In this document: piece by piece, positions 15,395 through 24,094 of the stretch
Position numbering within the stretch: the first letter of the stretch is position 1
Layout of the letters: each line of letters starts with the position of its first letter
Source: Agrococcus sp. Marseille-P2731
GTDB taxonomy: Bacteria; Actinomycetota; Actinomycetes; Actinomycetales; Microbacteriaceae
Assembly: GCF_900117395.1 (NCBI RefSeq)
Contig: NZ_FPEG01000001.1
Span: 456,192 to 520,191 of the forward strand
Direction: 5' to 3'
Length of the DNA: 64,000 bases
The notes under the pieces: generated by a model
Told to the model about the DNA's origin: nothing
Database searches by the model: none
The model's input: only the letters and a program-made list of their open reading frames with translations
Made by a program: the position numbers and the translations under genes

Positions 15395-16810
15395 CTATAT
15401 CCCGAGCCTCAGGAGCTTGATGGCCGTCTTCTCATCGTGCTCGAGCAGCGCGAGATGCGCTCGAGCGATGACCTCCTCGTCCGCACTCGAGTGCACCTGG
15501 GCATGGCGGAGGTGCGTCGCGTACGAGGTGCGCCCAGTCCAAGGGTGCTCGATGCGCCCCTGGAGCTCCTCGAGGTTCTCCGTGAGCCCGCTCGTGCGCC
15601 GCAGAGCGTCGTCCAACGCGGCGAGGTCGAGGTCGAACGGCGACTTGTGCCCGCCTCGGGTGGACGAGCGAAGGAAGTTCAGCGTCTCGTATCGGAGCTG
15701 CTTCGCGCTACGGATGTGTTCGAAGACTCCGGCGCCCGCTCGGTGCCGCGTCAGGGCCCAGAACCGGGTCACGATCGGATCTTGCAGGAGGAGAGGAGTG
15801 TGCAGTGCGGAACCCTCTAGTCCCAGCACCACCTCCGCTGAGGAAAGGACGTCGAGCTGTTCTGCAATCGAGTGCTGCTCCGGCCGGAACACGGTGAAGC
15901 CGTGACGCGTCACGAGGTCGTCGAGACTTCGCTCATCATCGGAGATCTCTTCCTTCAACCCCGAACGAGAGACGAATACCCGTCTGCCGGGGATCTGAGG
16001 CGAAGGCGGGACGCGCCCGATGATGTCCGTGTGCTGCCGAGAGGCGAACTCTCCGATGCACAGCCCAGGGAACGGGAAGATCACGTGCTCCCATTCCACC
16101 GGCTCCGTCAGGAAGTGTTGCTCGTTCCTCATTCCGAGGACTTCGAGGACTCGCTGTTGATAGGGCAGCAATCCGGGCGCGTCCCACAGCACCGGGGTCT
16201 CCGGGTGCTCCAGCGCATACCAGAGACGAGAGAGTCCTTGGGTCAGGAAATGGCCCCAACCGCGCTGCGGCGGGCCGAGGTAGATGACGGTCCCCGAGCG
16301 TCTGTGCGCGGCATCGACGGGTGGCCTCAGGTTGTAGTACTGGCGCCCGAGAGCGAAGTCCAGTATTTCGATCGCCGGCGAATCGTTGGACCATGCGCCG
16401 ACATACCCCCGAGTGGAGAACACTCCGCTCCCCAGGTAGCTGCGGACATACGGCGCAAGGGTGACTTCCCGGTGGTGACTGGCTTGGAGCGTGTCGCCGT
16501 GACCCTCTGCCTCGGGTGGCACCGGCGCACGCAGAGCGCTTGGCACCCAGCGGTGTGCCGAGCCGATCATGCCTCCGACTTGTCCATGCGGACCGATGCG
16601 TCGGAAGGTGAGTTGAAGCTTCTCACCAGAGTTGTCGTGCTGCCATTCGATCGTCGAGCCTGCCTCTGCGCGCTTTCGCAAGCGAACGGTCTTGGACTTG
16701 GTCTCTTCCAGCTCGACGAAGCATTCGCTGTCGACTCCCCAGTCGGTCGGCGTCAGACGCTCGAAGTTCACCCGGTCGCCGGGCAGGACTTCCTCGACGG
16801 CTGGCGACAT
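15395..16810 (-). CDS. GT61/DUF563-type glycosyltransferase
   Basis: A 471-residue protein. The C-terminal half has the DUF563/GT61 pattern: VIYLGPPQRGWGHFLTQGLSRL, RRVFVSRSGL, FTVFRPEQHSIAEQLDVLSS, and EVVLGLEGSALHTPLLL, which corresponds to the conserved HGA-type block. The N-terminal 150 residues look like a separate beta-rich domain. GT61 enzymes include xylosyl-, mannosyl- and glucosaminyltransferases, so the sugar cannot be named. The frame is open far upstream, but a TAAGGT box lies 7 bases before the ATG at 16810, which fixes the start. It is transcribed away from the lyase-fusion gene and is 81 bases upstream of copy 1 of the asparagine-synthetase-like gene, probably in one operon. 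Confidence 0.8.
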   Translation of the reverse strand: MSPAVEEVLPGDRVNFERLTPTDWGVDSECFVELEETKSKTVRLRKRAEAGSTIEWQHDNSGEKLQLTFRRIGPHGQVGGMIGSAHRWVPSALRAPVPPEAEGHGDTLQASHHREVTLAPYVRSYLGSGVFSTRGYVGAWSNDSPAIEILDFALGRQYYNLRPPVDAAHRRSGTVIYLGPPQRGWGHFLTQGLSRLWYALEHPETPVLWDAPGLLPYQQRVLEVLGMRNEQHFLTEPVEWEHVIFPFPGLCIGEFASRQHTDIIGRVPPSPQIPGRRVFVSRSGLKEEISDDERSLDDLVTRHGFTVFRPEQHSIAEQLDVLSSAEVVLGLEGSALHTPLLLQDPIVTRFWALTRHRAGAGVFEHIRSAKQLRYETLNFLRSSTRGGHKSPFDLDLAALDDALRRTSGLTENLEELQGRIEHPWTGRTSYATHLRHAQVHSSADEEVIARAHLALLEHDEKTAIKLLRLGI

Positions 16811-16817
16811 GAAGATG

Positions 16818-16823
16818 ACCTTA
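16818..16823 (-). promoter_or_regulatory. Candidate -10 box (TAAGGT) for leaderless GT61 gene
   Basis: On the minus strand TAAGGT is followed after 7 bases by the ATG at 16810. The region 16811-17032 is the divergent promoter region shared with the lyase-fusion gene. Confidence 0.45.
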
Positions 16824-17032
16824 GCAACACCGTCATGAATGGGCTTTGCGCGAAGACCAGCAGGGTGCAGCTCGCACTCGGCCCAGGAATCTCGTTCCCG
16901 ACTCCGGGAGCGGGTGCTCCCGCAGCAGGAGGTGGCCGCGCGATCCAGATATGGTGCAGGAGGCGGAGTGCTCGCGCTTGCGCGCGTTCGCCAGGGTTCC
17001 GCGCGGAATGTGGCAACTGGAAGGGAAGCGTC

Positions 17033-19804
17033 TTGACCGTCGTCGAGGGCAATGACCGCTTCGCGGTGGAGCAATGGCTTCCGGAAATCGTGGATGGACT
17101 CCTCTCCAGTGAGCAGGGTGTGCCGTTGCACGAGTTGCTGCAGGCAACGGGTCTGATCACTGAGTGGCCGACTGCGAAGCTGCGTCAGCTTGCCGCTCTC
17201 TTGCGAGCGCAGGGCTATCTGGATCGGGCGGCCTCGGTGGGCTCTGTCGTCGCAGAGCGCGAGCCGGAACGGCCAGTCAGCGGAGCTGCCTCCATGGCAG
17301 CAGAACTGGCGGTCCTGAGAGGCGATCCTGGACTGCGGGTGGATCCGTTGACGCCTCCTTACAAGGCTGAGCCCGGCCGCCTCCTCGTTGTGGTCGGCTC
17401 CTCGCTCCCTGAGGTCGACTCGACCTTCACGCGGCGCACGCACGCGCTCGTCGCCCAGGCGCAGGAGCTGGGTGCTCGGGTCGCGGTCGCGACACAGATG
17501 GGATTCGGGCAGGCCGCCGGTTACGACATCGACACGGTCGATGGGGTCTCGTATCACCGGGTGCCTGGCCCGTTGCGTGGTTCGGTCATGCTGGACGAGT
17601 GGTTGCGCATCGCCACGACAAGACTTGCAGCGGTCGTTCGCAAGGTGCGCCCCTCGGCGATCATCGCTACCTCAGACTTCCTCAATGGGATGGCTGCGCG
17701 CGAGGTATGCAGAGCGTACGGAATCCCGTTCGTCTACGACGTCCGCGGCTATTGGCAGGATTCGTGGCTGGAGCGCCAGCGCGACAAGTACGGGTGGTCA
17801 GGTGAGCAGGTACCGGCGAGATGGGGGCCTCCGGATGTCTGGCGGCTGCGCGGCGAGCGCGAGGATGAGCTCGTCTCTGAGGCCGACTTCGTCGTCGCGT
17901 CGACCGAGGCGCTGTTGGAGCGAGCGCAGCGCTCGGCGCAGCCTGGTGCGGACGTCTATCTGCTCGAGGACCCGACCGACGGCGCTGCGGTCTTGGCGGT
18001 CCTCGAACACCTAGGGGTCATGCCGCGCGGTGGTGCAGAACTGGTTCGGGTAGGTCGAAGCGGCATCGAGGCTGGGCACGCGCGGGCACTCCTCGACGGG
18101 TCTGAGCGCGGTCTCGGCAAGGTCGCGGCGATGGGCGGTGGCTCTGCCACCGCCGACGACATCATGGGCGAGGGTTGGCGTGACGGCAAGCTCCCACCGG
18201 TTGCGATCACATCGCCGTTCGACTGGATCCTCGCGTGCCGTGACAACAGATCCCAGGGGTTCAGGCTGCACGCGTGGGACTTCATGGTCCCCCTGCTCGA
18301 GTCGTGGGATCAGGACGAGAACCGCGATGCTCTCGTCTGGTGCCTGAGCCGCGCCGCAGATTGGTCGAGGACCTTCCTCGACGGGGCCGCGCACGGAACG
18401 ATGGCCTGGTACGACATGGCCATGGGTCTGCGGGCACCTCGACTGGCCTACCTCCTGCAGGAGGCGCTGCTCGAAGGTCTGGCGGACGACATCGTGCAGC
18501 CTTTGATCGACGTCGCGCTCGTCCATCAACGGAAGCTCTTCGAGCCGGCGGCGTTCAACCCGCGCACCAACCACGGCTTCTACACCGCCGTCGGTCAGCT
18601 CGCATTCGCGAAGCGTCTTCATGCGCTTCCGGGGATGGGCGTACTCACCGACCAGGGCACCTTGCGCCTTCGTGAAGTCGTGACGACGCAGTTCGCCGCC
18701 GACGGTGGCCATCTCGAACATTCGCCCGACTACCACCGCATGCTCTTGTCGTCGTTCAAGGACGCCACGGATGACGGACTTCTCGATGATCCCGAGGTGG
18801 GTGAGAGGCTCGAGCGAGCGGGCGAGGTGCTCGGCTGGTTCATCCAGCCGGACCGTCGCCTGGTGCAGATCGGTGACTCCCCTGAGCGGGAGAGCAGCAG
18901 AGCGTCTCCCGGCGCAACTCCGCACACGCGGTTCCTCAGCTCGGGCGGGGCGGCCGGAGAGCCGAACGCCGTCGAGCTGATGCTGCTCCCGCAGTCGGGC
19001 TATGCCTTCGTGCGATCACCGCAGCCACAGCAACGGGGTGACCACAGATCGGCTGCCTATCTGAGCTTCATGGGCGGATTCCACTCTCGGACGCACAAGC
19101 ACTGCGACGATCTCTCGATCACCTGGTTCGACGCCGGCCAAGAGCTTCTCATCGATGCTGGGCGCTTCGGCTATCTCGACCCGCTGCCCGCCGATTCGCC
19201 CCTGCGCGAGAAGGGCTTCTTCTACAGCCGCCCCGAGCGGCAGTACGTCGAGGGAACTGTCGCGCACAACACCGCGCAGGCCGACCGGCAGGATCATGAG
19301 CGCCGCCGTCGGGCTCCCTATGGCTCCGCGATCAAGGAGGCTGCCGCCATCGGCGGGGCGTTCCGGCTCTCCGGGGCTGTGGATCACGGTCACTGGCGGC
19401 ACGAGCGACGGATACATCTCGTTCCGGGTTCGAGTCTTCGAGTCGAGGACGAAGTGCGCAGCTTGGATGGCGAGCTGCACGACTTCAACGTGTGGTGGAA
19501 CCTTCCGGGAACACTCGATGATCCGACCGAGCCGCGTCCGGGGGTCGTCGCCTTCAGGCTCGAGAACGGTGGTGAGATGACGGTCGAGGGCCTGTCCGAC
19601 GCCGCACTGGAATCCCCGGTGCGAGGGCAGCGCGAACCTCTTCGAGGCTGGCGATCGCGTTCGGACTTCGAACTCACGCCGGCGTGGTCGTTCGGGTATC
19701 ACGTGACCGCACGCAGCGAGCACACGTTCGTCACCTGCTTCTCCATCAGCAGCGATGCTTCGACCGATCGCGCCGGAGCCTCGTCGGCGACGAGGGGCGC
19801 TTGA
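17033..19804 (+). CDS. GT-B N-domain fused to heparinase II/III-like polysaccharide lyase
   Basis: A 923-residue protein starting at TTG (GGGAAG 6 bases upstream). Residues 1-110 resemble the helical region before the GT domain of the 7117 gene (WPTAKLRQLAALLRAQGYL). Residues 115-310 match only the N-terminal, acceptor-side half of the GT4 fold (LLVVVGSSLPEVDSTFTRR, FVYDVRGYWQDSW); the donor-binding half is absent. From about residue 380 an alpha-toroid begins, with TNHGFY (512-517) and DGGHLEHSPDYH (557-568), then a beta-sandwich with the heparinase II/III motif FHSRTHKHCDDLSI (683-696). It probably cleaves or edits the uronic-acid polymer by elimination. No secretion signal is seen, so it may act on nascent chains in the cytoplasm. 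The GT half may only bind glycan. Confidence 0.85.
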   Translation: MTVVEGNDRFAVEQWLPEIVDGLLSSEQGVPLHELLQATGLITEWPTAKLRQLAALLRAQGYLDRAASVGSVVAEREPERPVSGAASMAAELAVLRGDPGLRVDPLTPPYKAEPGRLLVVVGSSLPEVDSTFTRRTHALVAQAQELGARVAVATQMGFGQAAGYDIDTVDGVSYHRVPGPLRGSVMLDEWLRIATTRLAAVVRKVRPSAIIATSDFLNGMAAREVCRAYGIPFVYDVRGYWQDSWLERQRDKYGWSGEQVPARWGPPDVWRLRGEREDELVSEADFVVASTEALLERAQRSAQPGADVYLLEDPTDGAAVLAVLEHLGVMPRGGAELVRVGRSGIEAGHARALLDGSERGLGKVAAMGGGSATADDIMGEGWRDGKLPPVAITSPFDWILACRDNRSQGFRLHAWDFMVPLLESWDQDENRDALVWCLSRAADWSRTFLDGAAHGTMAWYDMAMGLRAPRLAYLLQEALLEGLADDIVQPLIDVALVHQRKLFEPAAFNPRTNHGFYTAVGQLAFAKRLHALPGMGVLTDQGTLRLREVVTTQFAADGGHLEHSPDYHRMLLSSFKDATDDGLLDDPEVGERLERAGEVLGWFIQPDRRLVQIGDSPERESSRASPGATPHTRFLSSGGAAGEPNAVELMLLPQSGYAFVRSPQPQQRGDHRSAAYLSFMGGFHSRTHKHCDDLSITWFDAGQELLIDAGRFGYLDPLPADSPLREKGFFYSRPERQYVEGTVAHNTAQADRQDHERRRRAPYGSAIKEAAAIGGAFRLSGAVDHGHWRHERRIHLVPGSSLRVEDEVRSLDGELHDFNVWWNLPGTLDDPTEPRPGVVAFRLENGGEMTVEGLSDAALESPVRGQREPLRGWRSRSDFELTPAWSFGYHVTARSEHTFVTCFSISSDASTDRAGASSATRGA

Positions 19805-19907
19805 TGCGGGCCCCGCGCAGTCGACGACGGGAGGGGTCTGGGCGGGCGGCGCTCGCGAGAGGATGGGGTATGCGACGAGACGACTCCCCGGCGCGAGGTG
19901 CGACTCC

Positions 19908-21155
19908 ATGAAGATCCTTCTGCTGACTCACTACTACGCTCCCGAGAACAGTGCGCCCCAACGACGGTGGAGTGCGCTCATCGAGCGCTTCACGTCTGCC
20001 GGCCACGAGGTCGACGTCATCTGCCCGCCGCCTCATTACCCGAGCGGGCGACTGGATCCGCAGATGAGAGAAGCGCACGGGCCCGGGTCGGTAGAGCGAG
20101 ACGAGGCGGGTGCGCGTGTCTTCCGGGTCTCCTTCCTGCGCCACGACGGGCGGATGCACACGAGGACGCTCGACCACGTCTGGGTCGCGGCTGCCACCGC
20201 GCGACGAGCGCGGCGCCTGATCGATTCGGGAGCCATCGCGCCGGACGTCATCGTTGCGACCGCGCCGGCGCTGCCCTCGCTGGTCGCAGGCAGAGCGCTC
20301 GCTCGCCGCTACTCGATCCCCCTGGTCGCTGAGATGCGAGACGCCTGGCCGGACTTGGTCTCGCACGTCGCTGGGTTCACTCCGAAGCGCGGACTCGTGC
20401 AGGCGCTCAAGCGCGTGGTTCACGAACAGATCACAGGGCTGCAGCGGGATGCAGCGAGGGTGGTCACGACGACGGAGAGCTTCGCGGCCGTCTTGCTGGA
20501 GAGAGGCGTGACAGAAGTTGCGGTGATTCGCAACGGCACGAGCGTCGCACGCTATCGCGGAGTGCCCGAGCGGTCCACTGGGCATCCCGAGCTGCGCGCA
20601 CTGTACATGGGCACGATCGGCAGGAGTCAGGGTCTCGAGGTCGTCGTTCGGGCGGCTGCGCGCTTGCGCGACGCCGGTGTTCCGCTGCAGGTGCGGTTGG
20701 TCGGTCACGGCGTCGCGCTCCCACGACTTCGAGAGCTCAACCGGGCTCTCGGCAATCCGGTAGAGATCCTCGGAGGCGTGCCGGGTTCCGAGGTGGTCGA
20801 GCATTACGCCTGGGCGGACACGTGCATCGTCTCGTTGAGGGATTGGGCTCCGTTTGCCTGGACAGTCCCATCGAAGCTGTACGAGCTCATGGCCTCAGGG
20901 CGTCACATGACAGCGATCGTCGCCGGTGAGAGTGCGCAGCTCGTGCGGGAGGCAGGCAGCGGCGACATCGTGCTTCCGGGTGATGTGCAGTCGCTTGTCG
21001 AGCTGTGGCGACGGTTGCAGGCGGACGGGAGCCGGCTCGATGTCGGCGACCGAGGACGGGCGTGGGCGGCGCGAAACGCAGATTACGACGCGATCGCCAA
21101 CCGCTATCTCGCAGTGCTGCAGTCGGCCGTCCGTCCTTCCCCAGCGCCGCGCTGA
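19908..21155 (+). CDS. GT4 glycosyltransferase (WbuB-like)
   Basis: A 415-residue GT-B enzyme without extensions. It opens with KILLLTHYYAPENSAPQRRW, typical of WbuB-type GT4 enzymes that transfer N-acetylated deoxy sugars, and has LVAEMRDAWPDLVSHV, VIRNGTSVARYR, LYMGTIGRSQGLEVVVRAA and the late PSKLYELMASGRH (donor-site Glu). The start at ATG 19908 is chosen because homology begins at once; the upstream frame is open. Its stop codon overlaps the ATG of the next gene (TGATG), so the two are translationally coupled. It is a different GT4 branch from the helical-extension group of this locus. Confidence 0.85.
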   Translation: MKILLLTHYYAPENSAPQRRWSALIERFTSAGHEVDVICPPPHYPSGRLDPQMREAHGPGSVERDEAGARVFRVSFLRHDGRMHTRTLDHVWVAAATARRARRLIDSGAIAPDVIVATAPALPSLVAGRALARRYSIPLVAEMRDAWPDLVSHVAGFTPKRGLVQALKRVVHEQITGLQRDAARVVTTTESFAAVLLERGVTEVAVIRNGTSVARYRGVPERSTGHPELRALYMGTIGRSQGLEVVVRAAARLRDAGVPLQVRLVGHGVALPRLRELNRALGNPVEILGGVPGSEVVEHYAWADTCIVSLRDWAPFAWTVPSKLYELMASGRHMTAIVAGESAQLVREAGSGDIVLPGDVQSLVELWRRLQADGSRLDVGDRGRAWAARNADYDAIANRYLAVLQSAVRPSPAPR

Positions 21156-22798
21156 TGCAGTTTCGAGCGCGCGCTCTGGGCGGCGGGCCGAGGCGGTCCG
21201 CATCCGCGAGGCCCATGCTCGACCCGGGGGTGCAAGCGCCCACGACGCTGCTGATCTCGTCGTTCGGCTTGCCTCCCGAGGCCCAGTTCCGGGGGTACTG
21301 CTGGATGGGTTCGGATCTCGTGGTCGGCCAGCACGGGGCGGACGACTACGAGCGCCGCACCGGCGAGCGCGTCGGGCGCGGGAGAGACGGCTGCTACACC
21401 GTCGTGGAACAGACCGCGGCGGGGTTTCGAGTTGGGACGGATTCGAGAGGGCTCGCACGCCTGTTTCTCTTCCGACGAGCGGGCGCATGGGTCATCAGCT
21501 CGTCGTTCCACGATCTCGTCGAGCACCTCCGAGCACGCGGCGTGGTGCTTCGCAGCGAGCTAGCGCTGGTCGCCGCGTTCGGCGTTCCTCGCGGCTTCAC
21601 GGACCAGCTCGCCAGTTCCACCACCCCGATCGCAGACATCACACTCGTCCCCTCATTCGCCTCCGTCGTCCTGGAAGCCAGCGGAGCGGAGATCGAGATG
21701 GCAGCGATGGCAGGTGACCCGTCGTACGAAGAGGCGCTGCACACCTACGTCAATGTGTGGCGCGGGCGGCTCTCGACGCTGCTCGCCGACTCCCGAGTCT
21801 CGATGCAGGTCGACCTGAGCGGGGGCATCGACTCGCGGACCGTCCTGGCCTTCCTCCTCGCCAGTAAGGAGTACTCACCGAAGCATCCTCGGGTCTCAGT
21901 GGTCTCCAACGCCTCGAAGCTGCTCGATCTCGAGGTAGCGACCCAGGTGGCGTGCGCCTACGACTTGACCCTCGAGGAGCAACCCCAGCCCGGTCGACGG
22001 GCCGCGGAACCGTTGCGCGCCCGTCGCGCGTGGCGGCAGGACTCTCTTGGAATGTACTTGCCGCTGTACTTCCACAGCACGACGCTCGACCTGGCTGCTG
22101 TGCACGCGCATGGGGCGGGCGGGGGAAACTTCCGTCCGTACTACAGCGGCAGCAGCGCAGGTGACCAGGTCAGACGTGCACGAGCGTCGATGTCGCCGGA
22201 ACACTACGAGCAGTGGAGCGAAGCGGTGAGCGCAAGTTCCCGCGTCCTCGAAGCGGCGAGGCCCGCCGTGCACCCGCTCACGTTGCACTACAGGGAATTC
22301 CGGAATCGCTTCCACTTCGGACACCTGCCCCATCACAGCATCGTGTTCTCACCGCTGGAATCTGCCTTGACCGATGCGGTGACAGATCGGCAAGACCATC
22401 GGGACGGTCGGCAGATCTACTTCGATGTCATGGAGTCGCTCGCGCCGGGCCTCAAGGACTTGCCGTTCGATGACCCGAGCAAGTCTCCCTCCCAGGCCAA
22501 CGTCCGTGACCTCACGGTGGTGGATCTTGAGACACCCACTCCAGGGCGCGTCTTCGGCGAGCCGCAAGGAGTCTCCGGTCCGCTCGCTCTCGAGGACCCG
22601 TATGGGATCTGGATCGAGGATGTTGCGAGGGCACTGCGCCGAGATGAGGTTCGCGCCGTCCTCGGTGCTGACGCGGTAGCGAAGGCTGCATCTGCCGTCC
22701 GAGGTTTCCAAGAGGACCAGCGCCGATCGCATGCCCACGACAAAGAGCTGCTCGCAGCGTCCTTCGCACTGGCAGCGGACTTCATCGTGCGCGGCTAG
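21155..22798 (+). CDS. Asparagine-synthetase-like protein without glutaminase cysteine (copy 2)
   Basis: A 547-residue paralogue of the 13691-15313 product. Shared blocks are GSDLVVGQHGADDYE (GPDLVIGQEGARAF in copy 1), VDLSGGIDSRTVLAFLLAS (PP-loop, about 217-235), LGMYLPLYF, HYREFRNRFHFGHLP, IYFDVMESLAPGLKDLPFD and TPGRVFGE. Again there is no N-terminal Cys2, so a glutaminase reaction is not expected, and ammonia or an amine must come from elsewhere. The start overlaps the preceding GT4 stop; an in-frame ATG at 21215 is possible. Two copies on opposite strands of one locus imply two distinct amide- or ester-forming steps, or acceptors at different stages. Substrate is unknown. Confidence 0.75.
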   Translation: MQFRARALGGGPRRSASARPMLDPGVQAPTTLLISSFGLPPEAQFRGYCWMGSDLVVGQHGADDYERRTGERVGRGRDGCYTVVEQTAAGFRVGTDSRGLARLFLFRRAGAWVISSSFHDLVEHLRARGVVLRSELALVAAFGVPRGFTDQLASSTTPIADITLVPSFASVVLEASGAEIEMAAMAGDPSYEEALHTYVNVWRGRLSTLLADSRVSMQVDLSGGIDSRTVLAFLLASKEYSPKHPRVSVVSNASKLLDLEVATQVACAYDLTLEEQPQPGRRAAEPLRARRAWRQDSLGMYLPLYFHSTTLDLAAVHAHGAGGGNFRPYYSGSSAGDQVRRARASMSPEHYEQWSEAVSASSRVLEAARPAVHPLTLHYREFRNRFHFGHLPHHSIVFSPLESALTDAVTDRQDHRDGRQIYFDVMESLAPGLKDLPFDDPSKSPSQANVRDLTVVDLETPTPGRVFGEPQGVSGPLALEDPYGIWIEDVARALRRDEVRAVLGADAVAKAASAVRGFQEDQRRSHAHDKELLAASFALAADFIVRG

Positions 22799-22893
22799 GT
22801 CCGCGATGAGCAGCTGTCCGTTGTCGCGAAGCGAAGGTCGAGAGGTTCAGGACGCTACCGTCAGCCCCGCACGAGAGCGACTCTAGGCCGAGG

Positions 22894-22924
22894 GTACGAC
22901 CTCAGGGTCGCAACGAGGGCGTAC
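22894..22924. terminator. Candidate hairpin between convergent genes
   Basis: GTACG-A-CCTC pairs with GAGG-G-CGTAC around an 11-base loop. It sits directly after the wecB stop codon, in the 127-base gap where wecB converges on the asparagine-synthetase-like gene. There is no clear T-run, so termination is only likely. Confidence 0.4.
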
Positions 22925-22925
22925 A

Positions 22926-24074
22926 TCACACGCTGAAGTCCGCCTCGCGAGTCCCGACGCCGAGCAATTCGGCGATCGCCGCGACCGAGCGGGCCGAGGC
23001 ATGGCCATCGCCGTAAGGGTTGACCGCGTTCGCCATCGCCGCGTACGCGTCAGCATCCTCGAGGAGATGATTCGCCTCGAACACGATGCGGTCGTAGTCG
23101 GTGCCCACGAGGCGCACGGTGCCGGCATCGACAGCCTCGGGGCGCTCGGTGTTCTCTCGCATTACGAGCACCGGCTTGCCGAGGCTCGGCGCTTCCTCCT
23201 GCACGCCGCCGGAGTCGGTGAGCACGATGCGGGCAGCAGCCATCACCTTGGTGAACTCCGCGTACGGGAGCGGCTCGGTGACGACGATGTTCTCCTTGCC
23301 CTCCAGATGCGGCAGCACCGACTCTCGCACGATCGGATTGCGGTGCACGGGAAGGATCACGATGTGGTCGCTGTGCTGCTCGGCGATGGTTGCGAGGGCA
23401 CGACCGATCGCATCCATGCTGTCGCCGAGGTTCTCGCGTCGGTGGGTGGTGGCGAGGATGATCGGGCGGCCACTGGCCACGGCCGCTGCGACAGCAGGAT
23501 CACCCGGCACGGTGTCCCACGTCGCTGCTTCGAGCAGGGCGTCGATCACCGTGTTGCCCGTGACGACGATCGTCGAGGGCTCCACCGACTCGTGGAAGAG
23601 ATTGTCGCGAGAGCCGCGCGTGGGGGCGAGGTGCAGCTTCGCGACCTGGCCGATGAGCTTGCGATTCGCCTCTTCCGGGAATGGCGAGTCGATGTTGCCC
23701 GTACGAAGCCCGGCCTCGAGATGGACGACCGTCACCTGCCGGTTGAATGCGGCGATCGCCGCCGCCATCGCCGTCGAGGTGTCGCCCTGCACGATCACGA
23801 CGTCGGGCTGCTCGGCGACGATGAGTTCATCGATGCCTGCGATCGCACGCGACACGATGCCGTTGAGCGCCTGGCCGGGCTTCATGAGGTTGAGGTCGTG
23901 CTTCGGTGTGATGCCGAACATCGTGTTCACCTGGTCGAGCATCTCGCGGTGCTGCCCTGTGACCACGGGGATCGATTCGAAGCGCTCGTCTTGCTCGAGC
24001 GCTTCGATGACGGTGGCGACCTTGATCGCCTCCGGCCGGGTGCCATAGACCGTCATGACCTTGTGCTGTGCCAT
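22926..24074 (-). CDS. wecB: UDP-N-acetylglucosamine 2-epimerase (non-hydrolysing)
   Basis: A 382-residue GT-B-fold epimerase that interconverts UDP-GlcNAc and UDP-ManNAc, the substrate of WecC in this locus. Diagnostic blocks are VYGTRPEAIKVA at the N terminus, VVIVQGDTSTAMAAA, VHLEAGLRTGNIDSPFPEE, ATTHRRENLG, LPVHRNP and LTDSGGVQEEAPSLGKPVLVMRENTERPE. Length and motifs match the family. The ATG at 24074 is preceded by GGAG in a suitable place. The gene is last in a minus-strand operon with the ABC exporter ATPase, whose stop codon is 20 bases upstream, linking precursor supply and export. Confidence 0.95.
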   Translation of the reverse strand: MAQHKVMTVYGTRPEAIKVATVIEALEQDERFESIPVVTGQHREMLDQVNTMFGITPKHDLNLMKPGQALNGIVSRAIAGIDELIVAEQPDVVIVQGDTSTAMAAAIAAFNRQVTVVHLEAGLRTGNIDSPFPEEANRKLIGQVAKLHLAPTRGSRDNLFHESVEPSTIVVTGNTVIDALLEAATWDTVPGDPAVAAAVASGRPIILATTHRRENLGDSMDAIGRALATIAEQHSDHIVILPVHRNPIVRESVLPHLEGKENIVVTEPLPYAEFTKVMAAARIVLTDSGGVQEEAPSLGKPVLVMRENTERPEAVDAGTVRLVGTDYDRIVFEANHLLEDADAYAAMANAVNPYGDGHASARSVAAIAELLGVGTREADFSV

Positions 24075-24094
24075 GTGTGCTCCGTTCCGATGCT

